DNA of 64,000 nucleotides from Glandiceps talaboti. Taxonomy: Eukaryota > Hemichordata > Enteropneusta > Spengelidae. The notes beneath the pieces were generated by a model. It saw nothing but the letters and a program-made list of their open reading frames with translations. It did no database searches and had not been told where the DNA came from. This document shows, piece after piece, positions 18,301 to 28,972 of the stretch. The DNA lies in the NCBI RefSeq assembly GCF_964340395.1, contig NC_135552.1:20486681-20550680 (forward strand), written 5' to 3'. Made by a program: the position numbers and the translations under genes. The stretch's first letter is position 1. Each line of letters begins with the position of its first letter.

Positions 18301-20154
18301 TTTTTTCTGTTGTTTTCCATATGGTCTCTGTGTTATTGGCTTCTTCTCATCAGATGTACAGCCATTACAGATTGGAAGAACTGTCTTTTTCAGTTGACGT
18401 CAATTTCCGCATCCACTATTTCTTTAACAATTTTCACGATTTTCTTATTTTTTCTCTCGAATATGTAAAAAAAACAAAACAGTTTGGGGTCGGCGTGAAA
18501 AACTAGATGGGTCGGGTAACCTGACCCAAACAACTTTTTTTATTTGGCCTAAGTCCGGACCGATGGCGTCATTACAGTCAAACTGACAATCGTGATTGTG
18601 GCTAAGTACAGAATTAACAATAGTAAGACTTGAACATGCTCCTCAGTCAGTATTTATAACTGACATTGGATGACCCAAAAAGTCATTCATAAAAAAATGT
18701 AACTTAACATAAAAAGTGATATGTGCAACTAATTCACCTTACTACTCTCTTGTTGAATCACATACTATATAGTCAAATATTAGAGTGTTACTACTAACCT
18801 GGCGGCAGTCTTTAATTTGAATGATTTATCACTTGATGTTTCCTCCACTTCATTAGCTAGTTTGTTCAATATCTTACAGGCAGTAAGGGAAGCTCCTGAG
18901 TGATGGTAACAACAAAACATGATATCTTCAAATGAACATGAAACATGACATGATCACATAGAGTATCTGACAGTCTTTCCGTGTCACTTCTGGGGAGTCC
19001 ATACGGTTTTACAACATGTACGAAATAGGGTAAGGCATATAACACAATGGAAAGGATGAGAAAACCAATTATATGAATTGATGATGAGTTTAGTCTGAGA
19101 TTCTTGAATGGGTCCTGGGTCTAATATTTTTAGGTTTCAATATGATACTCGTCAAAGAGTTGAAAGTACACGTCATAATACAAATACTATGGTATACATG
19201 TACAATTTGAATGTATCTCCAGTGACTTACACATTGGATTCTTTGTTTCGATAAATTTATGTGTGTGTCCAGGGAGATTTAGTTTGTTTAATTGTTGGTA
19301 GATTCAAAGGAATGACGCTGGTAACACAGACTGATCTACAAAGTAAGATTTATACCTCGAAATAAACCGTAACGGATTAAGAGTTAATCCGTCGGTGTTT
19401 ACCGATCAAACAACGTTGCATTTCGACAACGTCGTTGCACTAGTGAGAACATGGCTACATGAAAAGATAAGAAGAAGTTTGCTGGAAAATTACCCAATTT
19501 ATGACTACAGACTTGTTTGTGAAACATCGCCGATAGTTGTCATGGTTACGAGTTGGGGCCACGATGTCACACAACGCGGTCTATTTGTCTGCCAGGCACA
19601 TCATGACACGAATTCTGACCTTTCGGTTTAGGATACTATTCGAAATTCGATTCCATGCTCGTTTCAACATGAAATATTTGATCCTTATAAAATCTATAAC
19701 TCACCTATCATTGACGATCTGTCACATTCTGGCCATGCATTGTTGAATATTATCAGTGCCAGCTCTAAACGATAAGATAACAACGCCCATACGAAGAGAT
19801 CTCGAATGCCAAACCCTAGATGTTCGTTTGAGTTACTTTGTGCTGAAATTATAAAAAAAAACACGATATAGGTAATAGCTCTATGATTGGTTTACGTAGA
19901 GTTAAATGCACTTACGCACTATTGTAAATTTGGAAACTAAATAGAACATTCTCGCAAAGCAGAGCTGATATTTCTTCAGCGACACTACGAAATATCAATT
20001 GACGGTGCCGTAAAAGAGGCTGTGGTTTACGACAATGAAATGGAAGTGGTCTCGTGAAAGTAGCCTATATTTCGACCATTTAGATTGTCTTCTCACTTTG
20101 TTTTCTCTTCATTTATATAAATCTATTTTCTGACCATTCATTGTCTTGCTATAA

Positions 20155-20251
<97 letters not shown>

Positions 20252-20796
20252 CCCACCCACCCACCAACCAACCAACCAACCAACCAACCATCCAACCAAC
20301 CAACCAACCAACCAACCAACCAACCAACCACCCACCCAACCATCTAACCAACCAACCATCCAACCAACCACCCACCCACCCACCCACCCACCCACCCAAC
20401 CAACCAACCAACCAACCACCCACCCAACCACCCACCCAACCAACCAACCAACCGACCGACCAACCAACCAACCGACCAACCAACCAACCAACCAACCAAC
20501 CAACCAACCAACCAACCAACCAACCAACCAACCAACCAACCAACCAATCAATCAATCAAATGTGAAAAAAAACCTCACCTTCTCCTGACGATTTCTTTTC
20601 GTCTGAATACAAGTAGGCATCTCCTAATTCATTTCTATGTTGAAACTGTCCTGGTATAAGTCGACATATAAACTCACCAATGTTAACCATTACTAATTCC
20701 TCGATTTCAGACTCCTTTTCAGTATGATGCTGTATGCCACCAAGCAAACAAGCAAGAAGACAGACAGACAGACAGACAGACATGCAGACAGACAGG

Positions 20797-20827
<31 letters not shown>

Positions 20828-21856
20828 ACGATGACAGCGACGACGACGATGATAATGATATGAAGAATCAAACGGAAACAAAAAATGACAAATTACAAAT
20901 GAAATTTGTTAACAGTTAGTACAAGTTTTATACGTGTTACTATAGTTGAATATAAATAGTACATATATGCAATGTGTCAGTGAAACTCTTTGCAGGTTTT
21001 TTTGTTGGTTCACACAACCACTACTACGGTGTATACTGTGCTAGGACACAATTTTCTATAGCTTATTTCCAAAAGAATATTAACAAAAGCACACTGTCGC
21101 AGTATTATCTGGAAGTATATATATTCCACCTTGTTAGCATTTCATCACGTGATACCTATCCAAGTTTATCAGTGTACCTGTAAGCTTAATAGCATTACAT
21201 GATTTGTTTATTTCAATTCTTACTCACCATGTTTATTTCGATAGCTAAGTCTTGGAGCCATGTGGGGCAATCTTCTCGTACAACCTGTCAATCAAAATAA
21301 TATAGGCGGTATTAGTTGTTTTTTTTACAATTAGATCTACTTAGTAAATTACACATACATATTTTAGAGTAAATATCCGACAGTGTAATTTTTACACTTG
21401 TACGGATTCTCAGCTGATAAGGATTTTAAAATCAGAACACTAGTATTATTCAAATGCCCCTGAAACGCGCAAGGAGATATTTTTTTATAATCTTTTTTGC
21501 ACTTTATTGAGGTGTTGATCTAATAAAGTTGTTCCACATTATCAAGTACAAGTAGAAACACTGTAAAATTGTTTTGTTTTGTTTTTAGTTAAAAGTTGAA
21601 ATAAATAACCCATTTCTCATCTGTATGGCCACTTCAACCATATTGATCATTTAATACTTACATGTAAATACAACTTTGCTATGTAAGTTTTAGAAAATAT
21701 TCTCAGGGTTGTTTTTCCCTTCCTCTTCAAAAGCCGTTTTGTTCTATCATCTGTTCTATCTTCTTTCAATGCTTCGAACAATGGATCTATCTCTGAGTCC
21801 TGTCAATAGTTGTGAACATAGAAGATTTCATGGTTATTGTCATCCACAGTAGAAGG

Positions 21857-21899
<43 letters not shown>

Positions 21900-23118
21900 C
21901 CACCACCATCACCACCACCACCACCACCACCACCACCACCATCATCACCAAAAACAACAACATCAACATCAACACCGGATTACCAGCAACACTACCACCA
22001 TGATTTTGTGATCCATCAGACTATATTGATGCCTTTGTAATAAATGTCATGAATACGTCACAACTCGTATAACAGACAAGAAGTAGCTTCTCCGAGACAA
22101 CAAATCGATTTTTAATATATATTATTGCTTTGAAAGGTATATTAAAAGGAGACCACAACATAGACAAAAATACAAAATTGTCTGTAATTGCCTGACACAC
22201 CTACAGTTGTGGCTTAGACATTGGTCGAGGATCACGCTAATCCTTGGCGATGATATCACGTTGACTCGATAGAAACTATCACGTGATATTAACAGAAACT
22301 CTGACATAATGGTTACACAAACTGACACGCAAACAGTTAGTTAACAACAAATACTCAAAAAGTTCAAAATGTTGTCTATCATTTCAGATACACATTTGAT
22401 AATATACAGCACCGTGTGCCAACCGACCTGACATAGTGTACATTTTGTCACTATTTAACAGTACTCTTAGCTAATTATATACATGTTATCATAGGTTTCG
22501 TTTTACACTGAAAAGGTCATAGTTTGTAAGCGTACAGATTTTCATTTAGATTTTGATAAACACAACTTTCGTTTGGTTCTTTCTTACGTCAATGTATCCG
22601 ATGTTTACCTTGTTTCAACATGCAATAAAAATCTATCAACTGAATATAAGACAGGGTATTCATTTAGTATTCAATACTTTCGTATGAGACGATAATGTAT
22701 TCATCAAATGATGATTATTTGTGCAAATTATCTTAACACTGAATAACACATTACTATAAACCTGAATATTTGAGCTATTATGGGCGTATTTCAAGTTTTT
22801 TTTAATGAAAAAAGATAAGACAATATATAGTTGATCTGCTAGGTTGAACGCATTGCTCCAAGACGTCCTCGTAGCAGTATTCAGGAGTTGGCCAAAATAT
22901 ACCAGCAGTAGCAACAATTATGAAAATCACCGTTATTCCTTCAACACAGATTAATGATCAAACATCTAAGTTTAAAATCAGACCGAAACAAACACAACAA
23001 ATAAACAGTAACAGATACTTACATATCTATCGTCATCTGAGAGAAGTCTATCATCAGAATCGCCATTAGAGTCTGAGTCTACACTGACGATGGAATCCTC
23101 ACCCCTGATACAAGCCAT
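12034..23118 (-). CDS. Left TRPM-type cation channel, short form (complete gene model)
   Basis: Fifteen exons in coding order: 23023-23118, 21662-21799, 21228-21284, 20579-20729, 19705-19842, 18799-18895, 17421-17640, 16721-16855, 16013-16156, 15437-15706, 14745-14919, 14152-14314, 13390-13661, 12929-13058, 12034-12211. All phases match, giving 787 aa. Exons 2-7 resemble the MHR3/4 helical region ([35 protein letters not shown]). Residues about 300-595 give S1-S6: YYTAPVTK before S2, [13 protein letters not shown] in S3, [12 protein letters not shown] for the S4-S5 linker, PYWQLFGY in the pore, [12 protein letters not shown] in S6. The TRP-helix region ([15 protein letters not shown]) and a short coiled coil end the protein. 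It should act as a tetrameric plasma-membrane channel. Odd points: no SLOG (MHR1/2) region, Tyr in the pore motif, no Trp in the TRP helix. A TAG acceptor just before the ATG is in frame, so an upstream exon is not excluded. Confidence 0.85.
12678..12816. mobile_element. 139-bp hAT-like MITE
   Basis: Ends are CACAGGTGCT and its exact reverse complement, flanked on both sides by GTCTTGAT (12670-12677 and 12817-12824), a perfect 8-bp target duplication as made by hAT transposases. There is no coding capacity. It sits in the last intron of the left TRPM gene. Confidence 0.8.
12929..13058 (-). CDS. Left TRPM exon 14
   Basis: 130 bases, phase 1 in, 2 out. Polar and Gln-rich with a second weak heptad pattern ([13 protein letters not shown]). 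Confidence 0.65.
13110..13319. repeat. (TTC)n/(CTC)n/(ATC)n/(CCA)n/(TG)n compound microsatellite
   Basis: Five repeat types in direct succession in the intron between exons 13 and 14. Poly-Leu, poly-Pro and poly-Gly frames across it are artefacts. Confidence 0.95.
13390..13661 (-). CDS. Left TRPM exon 13: TRP-helix region
   Basis: Acceptor GTTACAG, donor GTAATA. Encodes [20 protein letters not shown] and then [11 protein letters not shown]. The position normally holding the TRP-helix Trp (family pattern IWKFQR) reads VHRSNH. Confidence 0.85.
13789..14151. repeat. (CAGA)/(CTGA)/(ACTC)/(CATA)/(CGTA) compound array
   Basis: Long mixed tetranucleotide array. Its right edge touches the 5' splice site of left TRPM exon 12. 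Confidence 0.95.
14152..14314 (-). CDS. Left TRPM exon 12: pore turret and S6
   Basis: Encodes a turret with two Cys about 18 residues apart and two sequons (NCT, NAT), then [20 protein letters not shown] in S6. The donor is AA|GTAAGTATG and is continuous with the adjacent CATA array. Confidence 0.85.
14745..14919 (-). CDS. Left TRPM exon 11: S5, pore helix and selectivity motif
   Basis: Encodes [20 protein letters not shown] (S5) and [12 protein letters not shown] (pore). The family's FGE/YGE/FGQ position is FGY. Confidence 0.88.
15232..15321. repeat. (TCTG)n microsatellite
   Basis: About 22 units in the intron between exons 10 and 11. Confidence 0.95.
15437..15706 (-). CDS. Left TRPM exon 10: S3, S4 and S4-S5 linker
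   Basis: 90 codons, phase 0 both ends. Contains [20 protein letters not shown] and [13 protein letters not shown], diagnostic of TRPM channels. Confidence 0.9.
16013..16156 (-). CDS. Left TRPM exon 9: S2 region
   Basis: 48 codons, phase 0; contains [16 protein letters not shown], matching the TRPM S2 end with its EE(I/T)RQ motif. Confidence 0.85.
16721..16855 (-). CDS. Left TRPM exon 8: S1 and S1-S2 loop
   Basis: 45 codons, phase 0; hydrophobic S1 ([13 protein letters not shown]) then [16 protein letters not shown]. Confidence 0.85.
17421..17640 (-). CDS. Left TRPM exon 7: MHR4-like
   Basis: 220 bases; contains [12 protein letters not shown] and [18 protein letters not shown] ending NDLWSGRL, the TRPM pre-S1 pattern (WG..tcl.lA ... 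iW.G). Confidence 0.85.
18157..18549. mobile_element. 393-bp Harbinger-like MITE
   Basis: Imperfect inverted ends (GGCGTAAACAAATTG at the left; the right end reverse-complements to GGCCAAATAAAAAAAG) flanked by TAA on both sides, the 3-bp target duplication of PIF/Harbinger. The interior has several GGGTCGG motifs. It is in the intron between left TRPM exons 6 and 7. Confidence 0.55.
18799..18895 (-). CDS. Left TRPM exon 6: MHR helix
   Basis: 97 bases; encodes [18 protein letters not shown], paralogous to right TRPM exon 45225-45321 with the same phases. Confidence 0.8.
19705..19842 (-). CDS. Left TRPM exon 5: MHR helix pair
   Basis: Contains [20 protein letters not shown], the TRPM (D)LF.WA.l..r.elA motif. 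Confidence 0.85.
20155..20560. repeat. (CAAT)n and (CCAA)/(CCAC)n array
   Basis: About 400 bases. It begins 19 bases beyond the donor of left TRPM exon 4. Minus-strand Trp/Gly/Val frames are artefacts. Confidence 0.95.
20579..20729 (-). CDS. Left TRPM exon 4
   Basis: Acceptor CATACAG, donor GTGAGG, phase 0 in, 1 out. Encodes [17 protein letters not shown], matching the TRPM IG.vve.L.g..y helix. The acceptor could lie 15 bases downstream. Confidence 0.75.
20756..20829. repeat. (GACA)n microsatellite
   Basis: About 17 imperfect units. Confidence 0.95.
21228..21284 (-). CDS. Left TRPM exon 3
   Basis: 57 bases, phase 0; encodes [11 protein letters not shown], paralogous to right TRPM exon 47241-47306 (RSDCPSWLQPI). 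Confidence 0.75.
21662..21799 (-). CDS. Left TRPM exon 2: MHR3-like hairpin
   Basis: 46 codons, phase 0; [11 protein letters not shown] then [10 protein letters not shown] fits the TRPM MHR3 pattern (aL..DR ... FLt...L..LY). Confidence 0.75.
21858..21951. repeat. (CAT)n/(CAC)n trinucleotide array
   Basis: In intron 1 of the left TRPM gene. Confidence 0.95.
23023..23118 (-). CDS. Left TRPM exon 1, acidic leader
   Basis: 32 codons from ATG (23116-23118) to donor GTAAGTATC, phase 0 out. Begins MACIRGED and is rich in Asp/Ser. G at +4 supports the start. Confidence 0.65.
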
Positions 23119-23305
23119 CGTCTTTCCCTAGTAGGACTATCAACTCTAATAAATAGACAGACTTTAGAAGTATGTGATATTAATACAACGAGATGTAATC
23201 CTATCACTTACATGACAGGTTCCCACGAATCTTTGGAAATGCTTAAATTCGTTATAGAATGGTTTTAGGTGATTAAGTCAGAGCAATTGCTATATATCTT
23301 CAACT

Positions 23306-23990
23306 GATACAATACGATACGATACGATACAATACAATACAATACAATACGATACGATACGATACGATACGATACGATACGATACGATACAATACGATAC
23401 GATACGATACGATACAATACGGTACGATACGATACGATACGATACAATGCGATACAATACGATACGATACAATACGGTACGGAACGATACGATATGATAC
23501 GATACAATACGGTACGATACGATACGATACGATACAATACGATACAATACGGTACGATACGATACGATACGATACGATACGAAACGATACAATGCAATAC
23601 AAACCAGTACAATACAATACAATACAATACAATACAGTACAGTACAGTACAGTACAGTACAGTACAATACAATACAATACAATACAATACAATACAATAC
23701 GATTCGATGCGATACGAAGCAAGGCAAGGCAACGCAAAGCATCGCAACTAATACAATATAATATAATTTCACATGGCATGACATAATAACATAATATAAT
23801 ATAATATAATGTAATATAACATAATATAATATAATATAATATAATATAATATAGTATAATATAATATAATATAATGCAATGCAATGCAATGCAATGCAAT
23901 GCAATGCAATGCAATGCAATACAAACAATACAATACAATACAATACAATACAATACAATACAATACAATACAATACAATACAATACAATG
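23306..23990. repeat. Pentanucleotide satellite (GATAC/AATAC/AGTAC/ATATA/GCAAT families), copy 1
   Basis: About 685 bases of pentamers in homogeneous blocks. 15-base periodicity keeps several frames open for over 200 codons; these are not genes. It lies just upstream of left TRPM exon 1. Confidence 0.95.
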
Positions 23991-25195
23991 TATCAATATG
24001 CACCAATTCAAAATACCAATGTTAATAAAAAATAGTCGATTGTCATATATATAGGGACACTCATGGCTTCATCTTGTTACTCACCGTATTTCTAATACAG
24101 TGTTTATGACGGTTTATTTATATTGCTCAACTTTCGATCTAATCTAACATAAACCCACTAGATATACTGCACCACGTGGAATGTGACGTAAACATTTGAC
24201 CTTAGACGCACCCTGTTTAGGTCACATGTAGGTCACATGTGTGTTTACTTTGTTCGACAGAGTACGTATTATCAATGACACCAACAGGTACACAAGATAA
24301 AGTCACTATGCACTATGTAGTACAAATGTCATATTGGATATTAAGCACAATTATTTTATACCCAGAAAATTACACTTGTGTAGCCAGGTGACGTGTTATT
24401 TTTACATTATTTTTCCTTCCATCCTTCACCCAAATTACACAATGCTATGATTTATGCCATGTGAATGGTGTGAAGAAAAAATAAATATATGTTCAGAGAG
24501 TTAAGTTCCGCATGCGCTGAGCTGGTTCACAGTACAAGGCAAATAAAACTGGATGTAGAATCGCCTATATGAAACCCACCTGTAATTGTTGCCTGCCAGT
24601 GAAGATAATTGGTACTGGTATTAGCCGTTCGGGTTGCGGATAAACCGTGACGAATAATCGCAAACTGTGGCAACAAATATAAACTCAAAACGTTTGCTTC
24701 TTGTCAAACTGATTTCAACGTTACAGACCACCAGCGTGTATAAAGTGTATTGTAATATCAATAGCTAACGTATAATAAGGCTTTGTCTAAGGTTCGATTA
24801 ATTATTATCAAATCGATACTACGTATGATAACATTAAACTGTCGTCTACAGTTAAATTCCTGGGTTGATTGGACTATTTTTTTTTGACTATTGCCTACAC
24901 ACATTTGTCCAGTTTGTGATAAGTTCAAAAGATTGTTTTCAAATTACCGACATTTAACGGGTTAAATGTCAAAGGTCATTCAAACTAGGCAGTACTGTAA
25001 CCATTCCGACTGTTTTTGGAAACCTTTCTTGATAATATTTTATGATTGTTTGTAGTTTCATGAATTGTCACTCATCTGTCGAGGTCTTACATTCGGTATT
25101 AAAATCGAAGTTTTCTTACAAGACCATTCCTTGATCAAGTCTATATGTAGTTATTTAAGGACCGTAAAGATAAACAGAACAAATATCTAAACGAA
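23991..25195. other. Intergenic DNA upstream of the left TRPM gene
   Basis: No exon supported. Possible promoter space; I cannot place a core promoter. Confidence 0.4.
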
Positions 25196-25207
25196 ATGTA
25201 TCGTCAT

Positions 25208-25345
25208 GGTCATCCATCCATCCATCCATCCATCCATCCATCTATCTATCTATCTATCCATCCATCCGTCCATCCATCCATCCATCCATCCATCCATCCA
25301 TCCATCCATCCATCCGGGCAGCCATCCCCAGCCATCCATCCATCT
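25208..25345. repeat. (CATC)n microsatellite, copy 1
   Basis: CATC/TATC units. Confidence 0.95.
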
Positions 25346-25737
25346 ATTATCTTTATCAAAATCGCCAAATATGGATTATCATACCATGCATAAGCCAAAA
25401 ATATGGAATGTATACTCTGGTCGTTCTACGTCATGACAACGCATATCTATGTCACCGGTTCTGCTGTGTTCGATATATGAGTCAAAAGGTCCCATTACTT
25501 TCCGGATTTTTCTTTGATATTATAGGCGCTGGTATAATTATGTTATTGTCCGATTGTTTTTCTTCATTCAGCCGGAAAATATTCGTGACCTAAGGGTTGT
25601 CACTACGAGTCGCTAGACAAGTAGTGACAAAGGCCCCTTAGGTTACTCGTATTTTCCTTGGCTGAACGAAGAACAATATTGGGGAATAACATCTGTTCGT
25701 CGTTGGGTCAATTGCCAGTTGGTACAAATGTATATAA

Positions 25738-27771
25738 GGGACCGGTCAGTTTCTCCAGCCTGGGGGGGGGGGGGGCGGTGGATTCTTAAATCGGGCCGAC
25801 AAAAAGTCACTGACCCCCCCTATCTGTAAAACCAAAAACAGGCTGACCCCCCCCCCCTATCACTTAATTCTAAAACATGATGACCCCCCCCCCTCATATA
25901 TAATATTCGCATGACAGGTATTTTTTTATCGTGACTCAGTGTGGACTGCTTGACTGTCTTGCATTTACTTTATAAGATCCCAGGTTAGCACTATCATATT
26001 TATAATTATTGACTACACAGGGTAAATATATTTGAAAAGGAGTTTAATAGCATCTTGGCTGTGAAAGGTAGGAAAGCTTGAGAAGGGAATATGTACATCT
26101 CTTATGGGGGTCCTAGGGGGTCTCCCCCTAGAAGCCCAGGAGGTTTTTAACTCTGAAAAGTCAATTTTGAGACTATTCAGACATTTTCAGAAAATAATTT
26201 CCAAGCTTTACAAGACAGCACCAACATGTAAAATGCAACTACATAAGGTTGAAATATTTTTGAAATATAGTTTGATAGGATCTTGACAGTAAGAGGTAGG
26301 GGGAAGATCTTGAGAGTAGGATGTGTACACCTCATGTGGGGGGGGGGGGGTCCTAGGGGGTCTCCCCCTAGAAGCCCTGGAGGTTTTTAACTCTGAAAAG
26401 TCAATTTTGAGACTATTCAGACCCTTTCAGACAATAATTTCCAAGCCTTACAAGACAACACCAACATGTTAAAAGCAACTACATAGGGTTGAAATACTTT
26501 TGAAATATACTTAGATAGCATCTCGACAGTAAGAGGGGAAGAGCTTGAGACTGGGATATGTCCACCTCATGTGGGGGGTCTGAGGGGGTCTCCCTCTAGA
26601 AACCCTGGAGGATTTTTACTCTTAAAGCCAATATTTAGGCTATTCAGACCCTTTCAAGCAATAACTTAATCCATGCTTTACAAGACAGCAAGTATTAGAC
26701 ACTATTCTTTATAACTTACACTAAGGGTTGAAATATGTTCTTAAAAAGTTTAAATGGCATCATTATATACATGTAGTAAAGTTCAGCACATCTATAATGG
26801 TAGTATCATTGGTAGGGGAGATTTGGAGTTTAAGGCAATTTTAGACTATCTTGGCAAACGTTTCAGATCTTGAAAAGACAATATCATATCAAATTAGAAT
26901 AGGGTGAAAATATTTAAGAAAAGTTTAATACCATTATGACAGTAAAAAGGTTGTTGGTGTATCTGATTGTTGGTTGAATGTATGAGTGACCTCTGGGGGT
27001 GAGGGAGTCCTTGGGGTTTTCCCCCTGGCAGATCTGGAGTATTTTGCTTCAGATACTAAGGCAATGTTTAGGTTATTCATAACCTTTGAGGTATTATTTC
27101 CAAGCTTCGAAAAGCTAACGCAAAACGTTTTTAAATGAGTTTCTCATATCACATAAAATGGACACGTAACATTAGTATATAGGGGCATTAATATTGCATG
27201 TATAATAAAGTCACCGGTATGTTAGAGAACTTTAGGTGGTCATACCTAGTGTATAATAGTAACTGGAATCTGATGAGATGTGGTGATTTGTAGTGTCAAT
27301 AGCATGACGAGTAGAACAATTTAGATTAACTTCATTTATAAACTATCTATGAAAATTACCATTACGAAACCTTCAAGTTCACTTTTGCCCCAAACTGCAA
27401 TATAAGCGAAGCATTGATTGTGAAACAGCCAAGCATTTACATGACATGTTCTGTCACTAGTGTGGTAGGTAGGTAATACCGGTACATGTATATGAATATG
27501 TATAGTTAGGTTTGAACTAATAAGTAATGTTAAAGAATTCATGTAAGAAACAGGGACAAGAACAAATATTGACATGTACCACATTTCAGACAAGGCTATA
27601 TGCCATTATAGAAAGGATTTTTTTCTTCCATCACAATCTAAAACACAATGACCCCCCCTATCCACAATTTTCAAAACAGCATGACCCCCCCTACTGCCAA
27701 TTTCAAAAACAGAGTGACCCCCCCTACCAATCCACCGCCCCCCCCCCCGGCCGAAGAAACTGACCGGTCCC
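25738..27771. mobile_element. 2.03-kb Harbinger-like non-autonomous element, copy 1
   Basis: Ends are GGGACCGGTCAGTTTCT and its reverse complement, flanked by TAA (25735-25737 and 27772-27774). TGACCCC motifs cluster inside both ends. The core has about four degenerate copies of a roughly 235-bp unit carrying the palindrome CTAGGGGG-TCT-CCCCCTAG. No transposase frame is visible. Confidence 0.75.
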
Positions 27772-27774
27772 TAA

Positions 27775-28693
27775 ATGGGATCTTTGTGAGTGTGTCAGTT
27801 TGGGTGAGTGTAAATGCGATGTCTGTCTGTGTAGGTGTAGTTAATTTTTTATTTCCTCTGACTACTTGTTGTGAAATTAAGTAAGTTAGAGGTAGAGATG
27901 CAGGATTGAAATAGAAACACAGTTTTACATGTATGTATACAAAATGATCACGTAAGTTGTATTTACTACTACATTATGGCATTTCGAATTCACAGTGAAA
28001 CACGCAACCAAAGTTTTTTATTCTCAGTTTTATTAATAGAAACTGTGGTATTTGTTTACATATATGTCTCGATAATGAATTTTGTGATTTGTAAATAAAA
28101 ATCTATTATGAGCATGTCAACACAACTAGCAAGGCAGTGGATATGTTTAGATTGCTGCTTCAAGCCTTCGTTGATGGATAAAAGTCTAGCATACATAAGC
28201 TTATTGCAATTGGCTGTTACTAATGTCTGATTTCTCTTTTCAGAACACTTAGAAAAAAATTATATGAAAGGGTTACTATGGGACGGAAAGCACTCTCACC
28301 ATAATAATTTGCCTAATGCAAAGTTCATAACTATGAGTACATGATAAACACTGTGAAGGGTATAGGCGGCTTCAAATTGATATAACATTGCCTAGAATAA
28401 TTTGCCTTGCTAGGCAAAAACGTTCATGGTGTTCATAATGATCATGGTAAGCCGGCTTATGTTTTGAAACAAACAGTTGAATATATCAAGTTAAACTGAA
28501 GGAATGATAACAATTCTAAACTTCTAATTTCAAAATGAAATGATTATTCCTCAGTATAGTCCATCCTATTTACATTTTTCAAACACATGATTTATAGATA
28601 TATATAATCTCATTGCATAAATCTTGCATCCTGTATCTGATAAATATTGCATGTTAATCTCCCTCGCTCCCTCCATCTCTCCCATTCACCTCT

Positions 28694-28757
<64 letters not shown>

Positions 28758-28827
28758 ACTCACATACGAATACACATTGTCAAATGAATTACTATTAAGT
28801 AAAATTCAGACGATATCGTTGGATATG
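27775..28827. other. Intergenic DNA downstream of the chimeric gene
   Basis: Contains a possible minus-strand AATAAA near 28028 and a CT array. No exon supported. Confidence 0.4.
28700..28753. repeat. (CT)n microsatellite, copy 1
   Basis: A shorter allele than copy 2 at 38950-39010. Confidence 0.95.
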
Positions 28828-28972
28828 TTATTGTGTGGCTTTTGCACCATCTTTTGCTGTCGAAGGTTGTGAAACGTTTGAGATTTTCAATTGATTACGT
28901 AATTCTTGCATCTCTTGAGTTAATAGTTTCTCCATCGATTCTATCGAGCTACTGTTCTTCTTAATGAGGTTT
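28828..28972 (-). CDS. Chimera last exon (coiled coil, stop)
   Basis: Identical in translation to 39085-39229. Encodes IESMEKLLTQEMQELRNQL and ends TAA. Confidence 0.7.

Noticed and set aside
19395-19631. 78-codon plus-strand frame in a left TRPM intron
   Set aside because: No ATG at its beginning, no recognisable motif, no partner exons.
20237-20555. Trp/Gly/Val-rich frames of about 104 codons
   Set aside because: Translation of a CCAA/CCAC array.
22660-22917. 85-codon minus-strand frame between left TRPM exons 1 and 2 (and copy at 32915-33172)
   Set aside because: No splice borders in phase and no family match; exon 1 joins exon 2 directly in frame without it.
23265-24011. Open frames of 160-238 codons on the minus strand (and copies at 33520-34261)
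   Set aside because: They are translations of pentanucleotide repeats; 15-base periodicity without stops explains their length.
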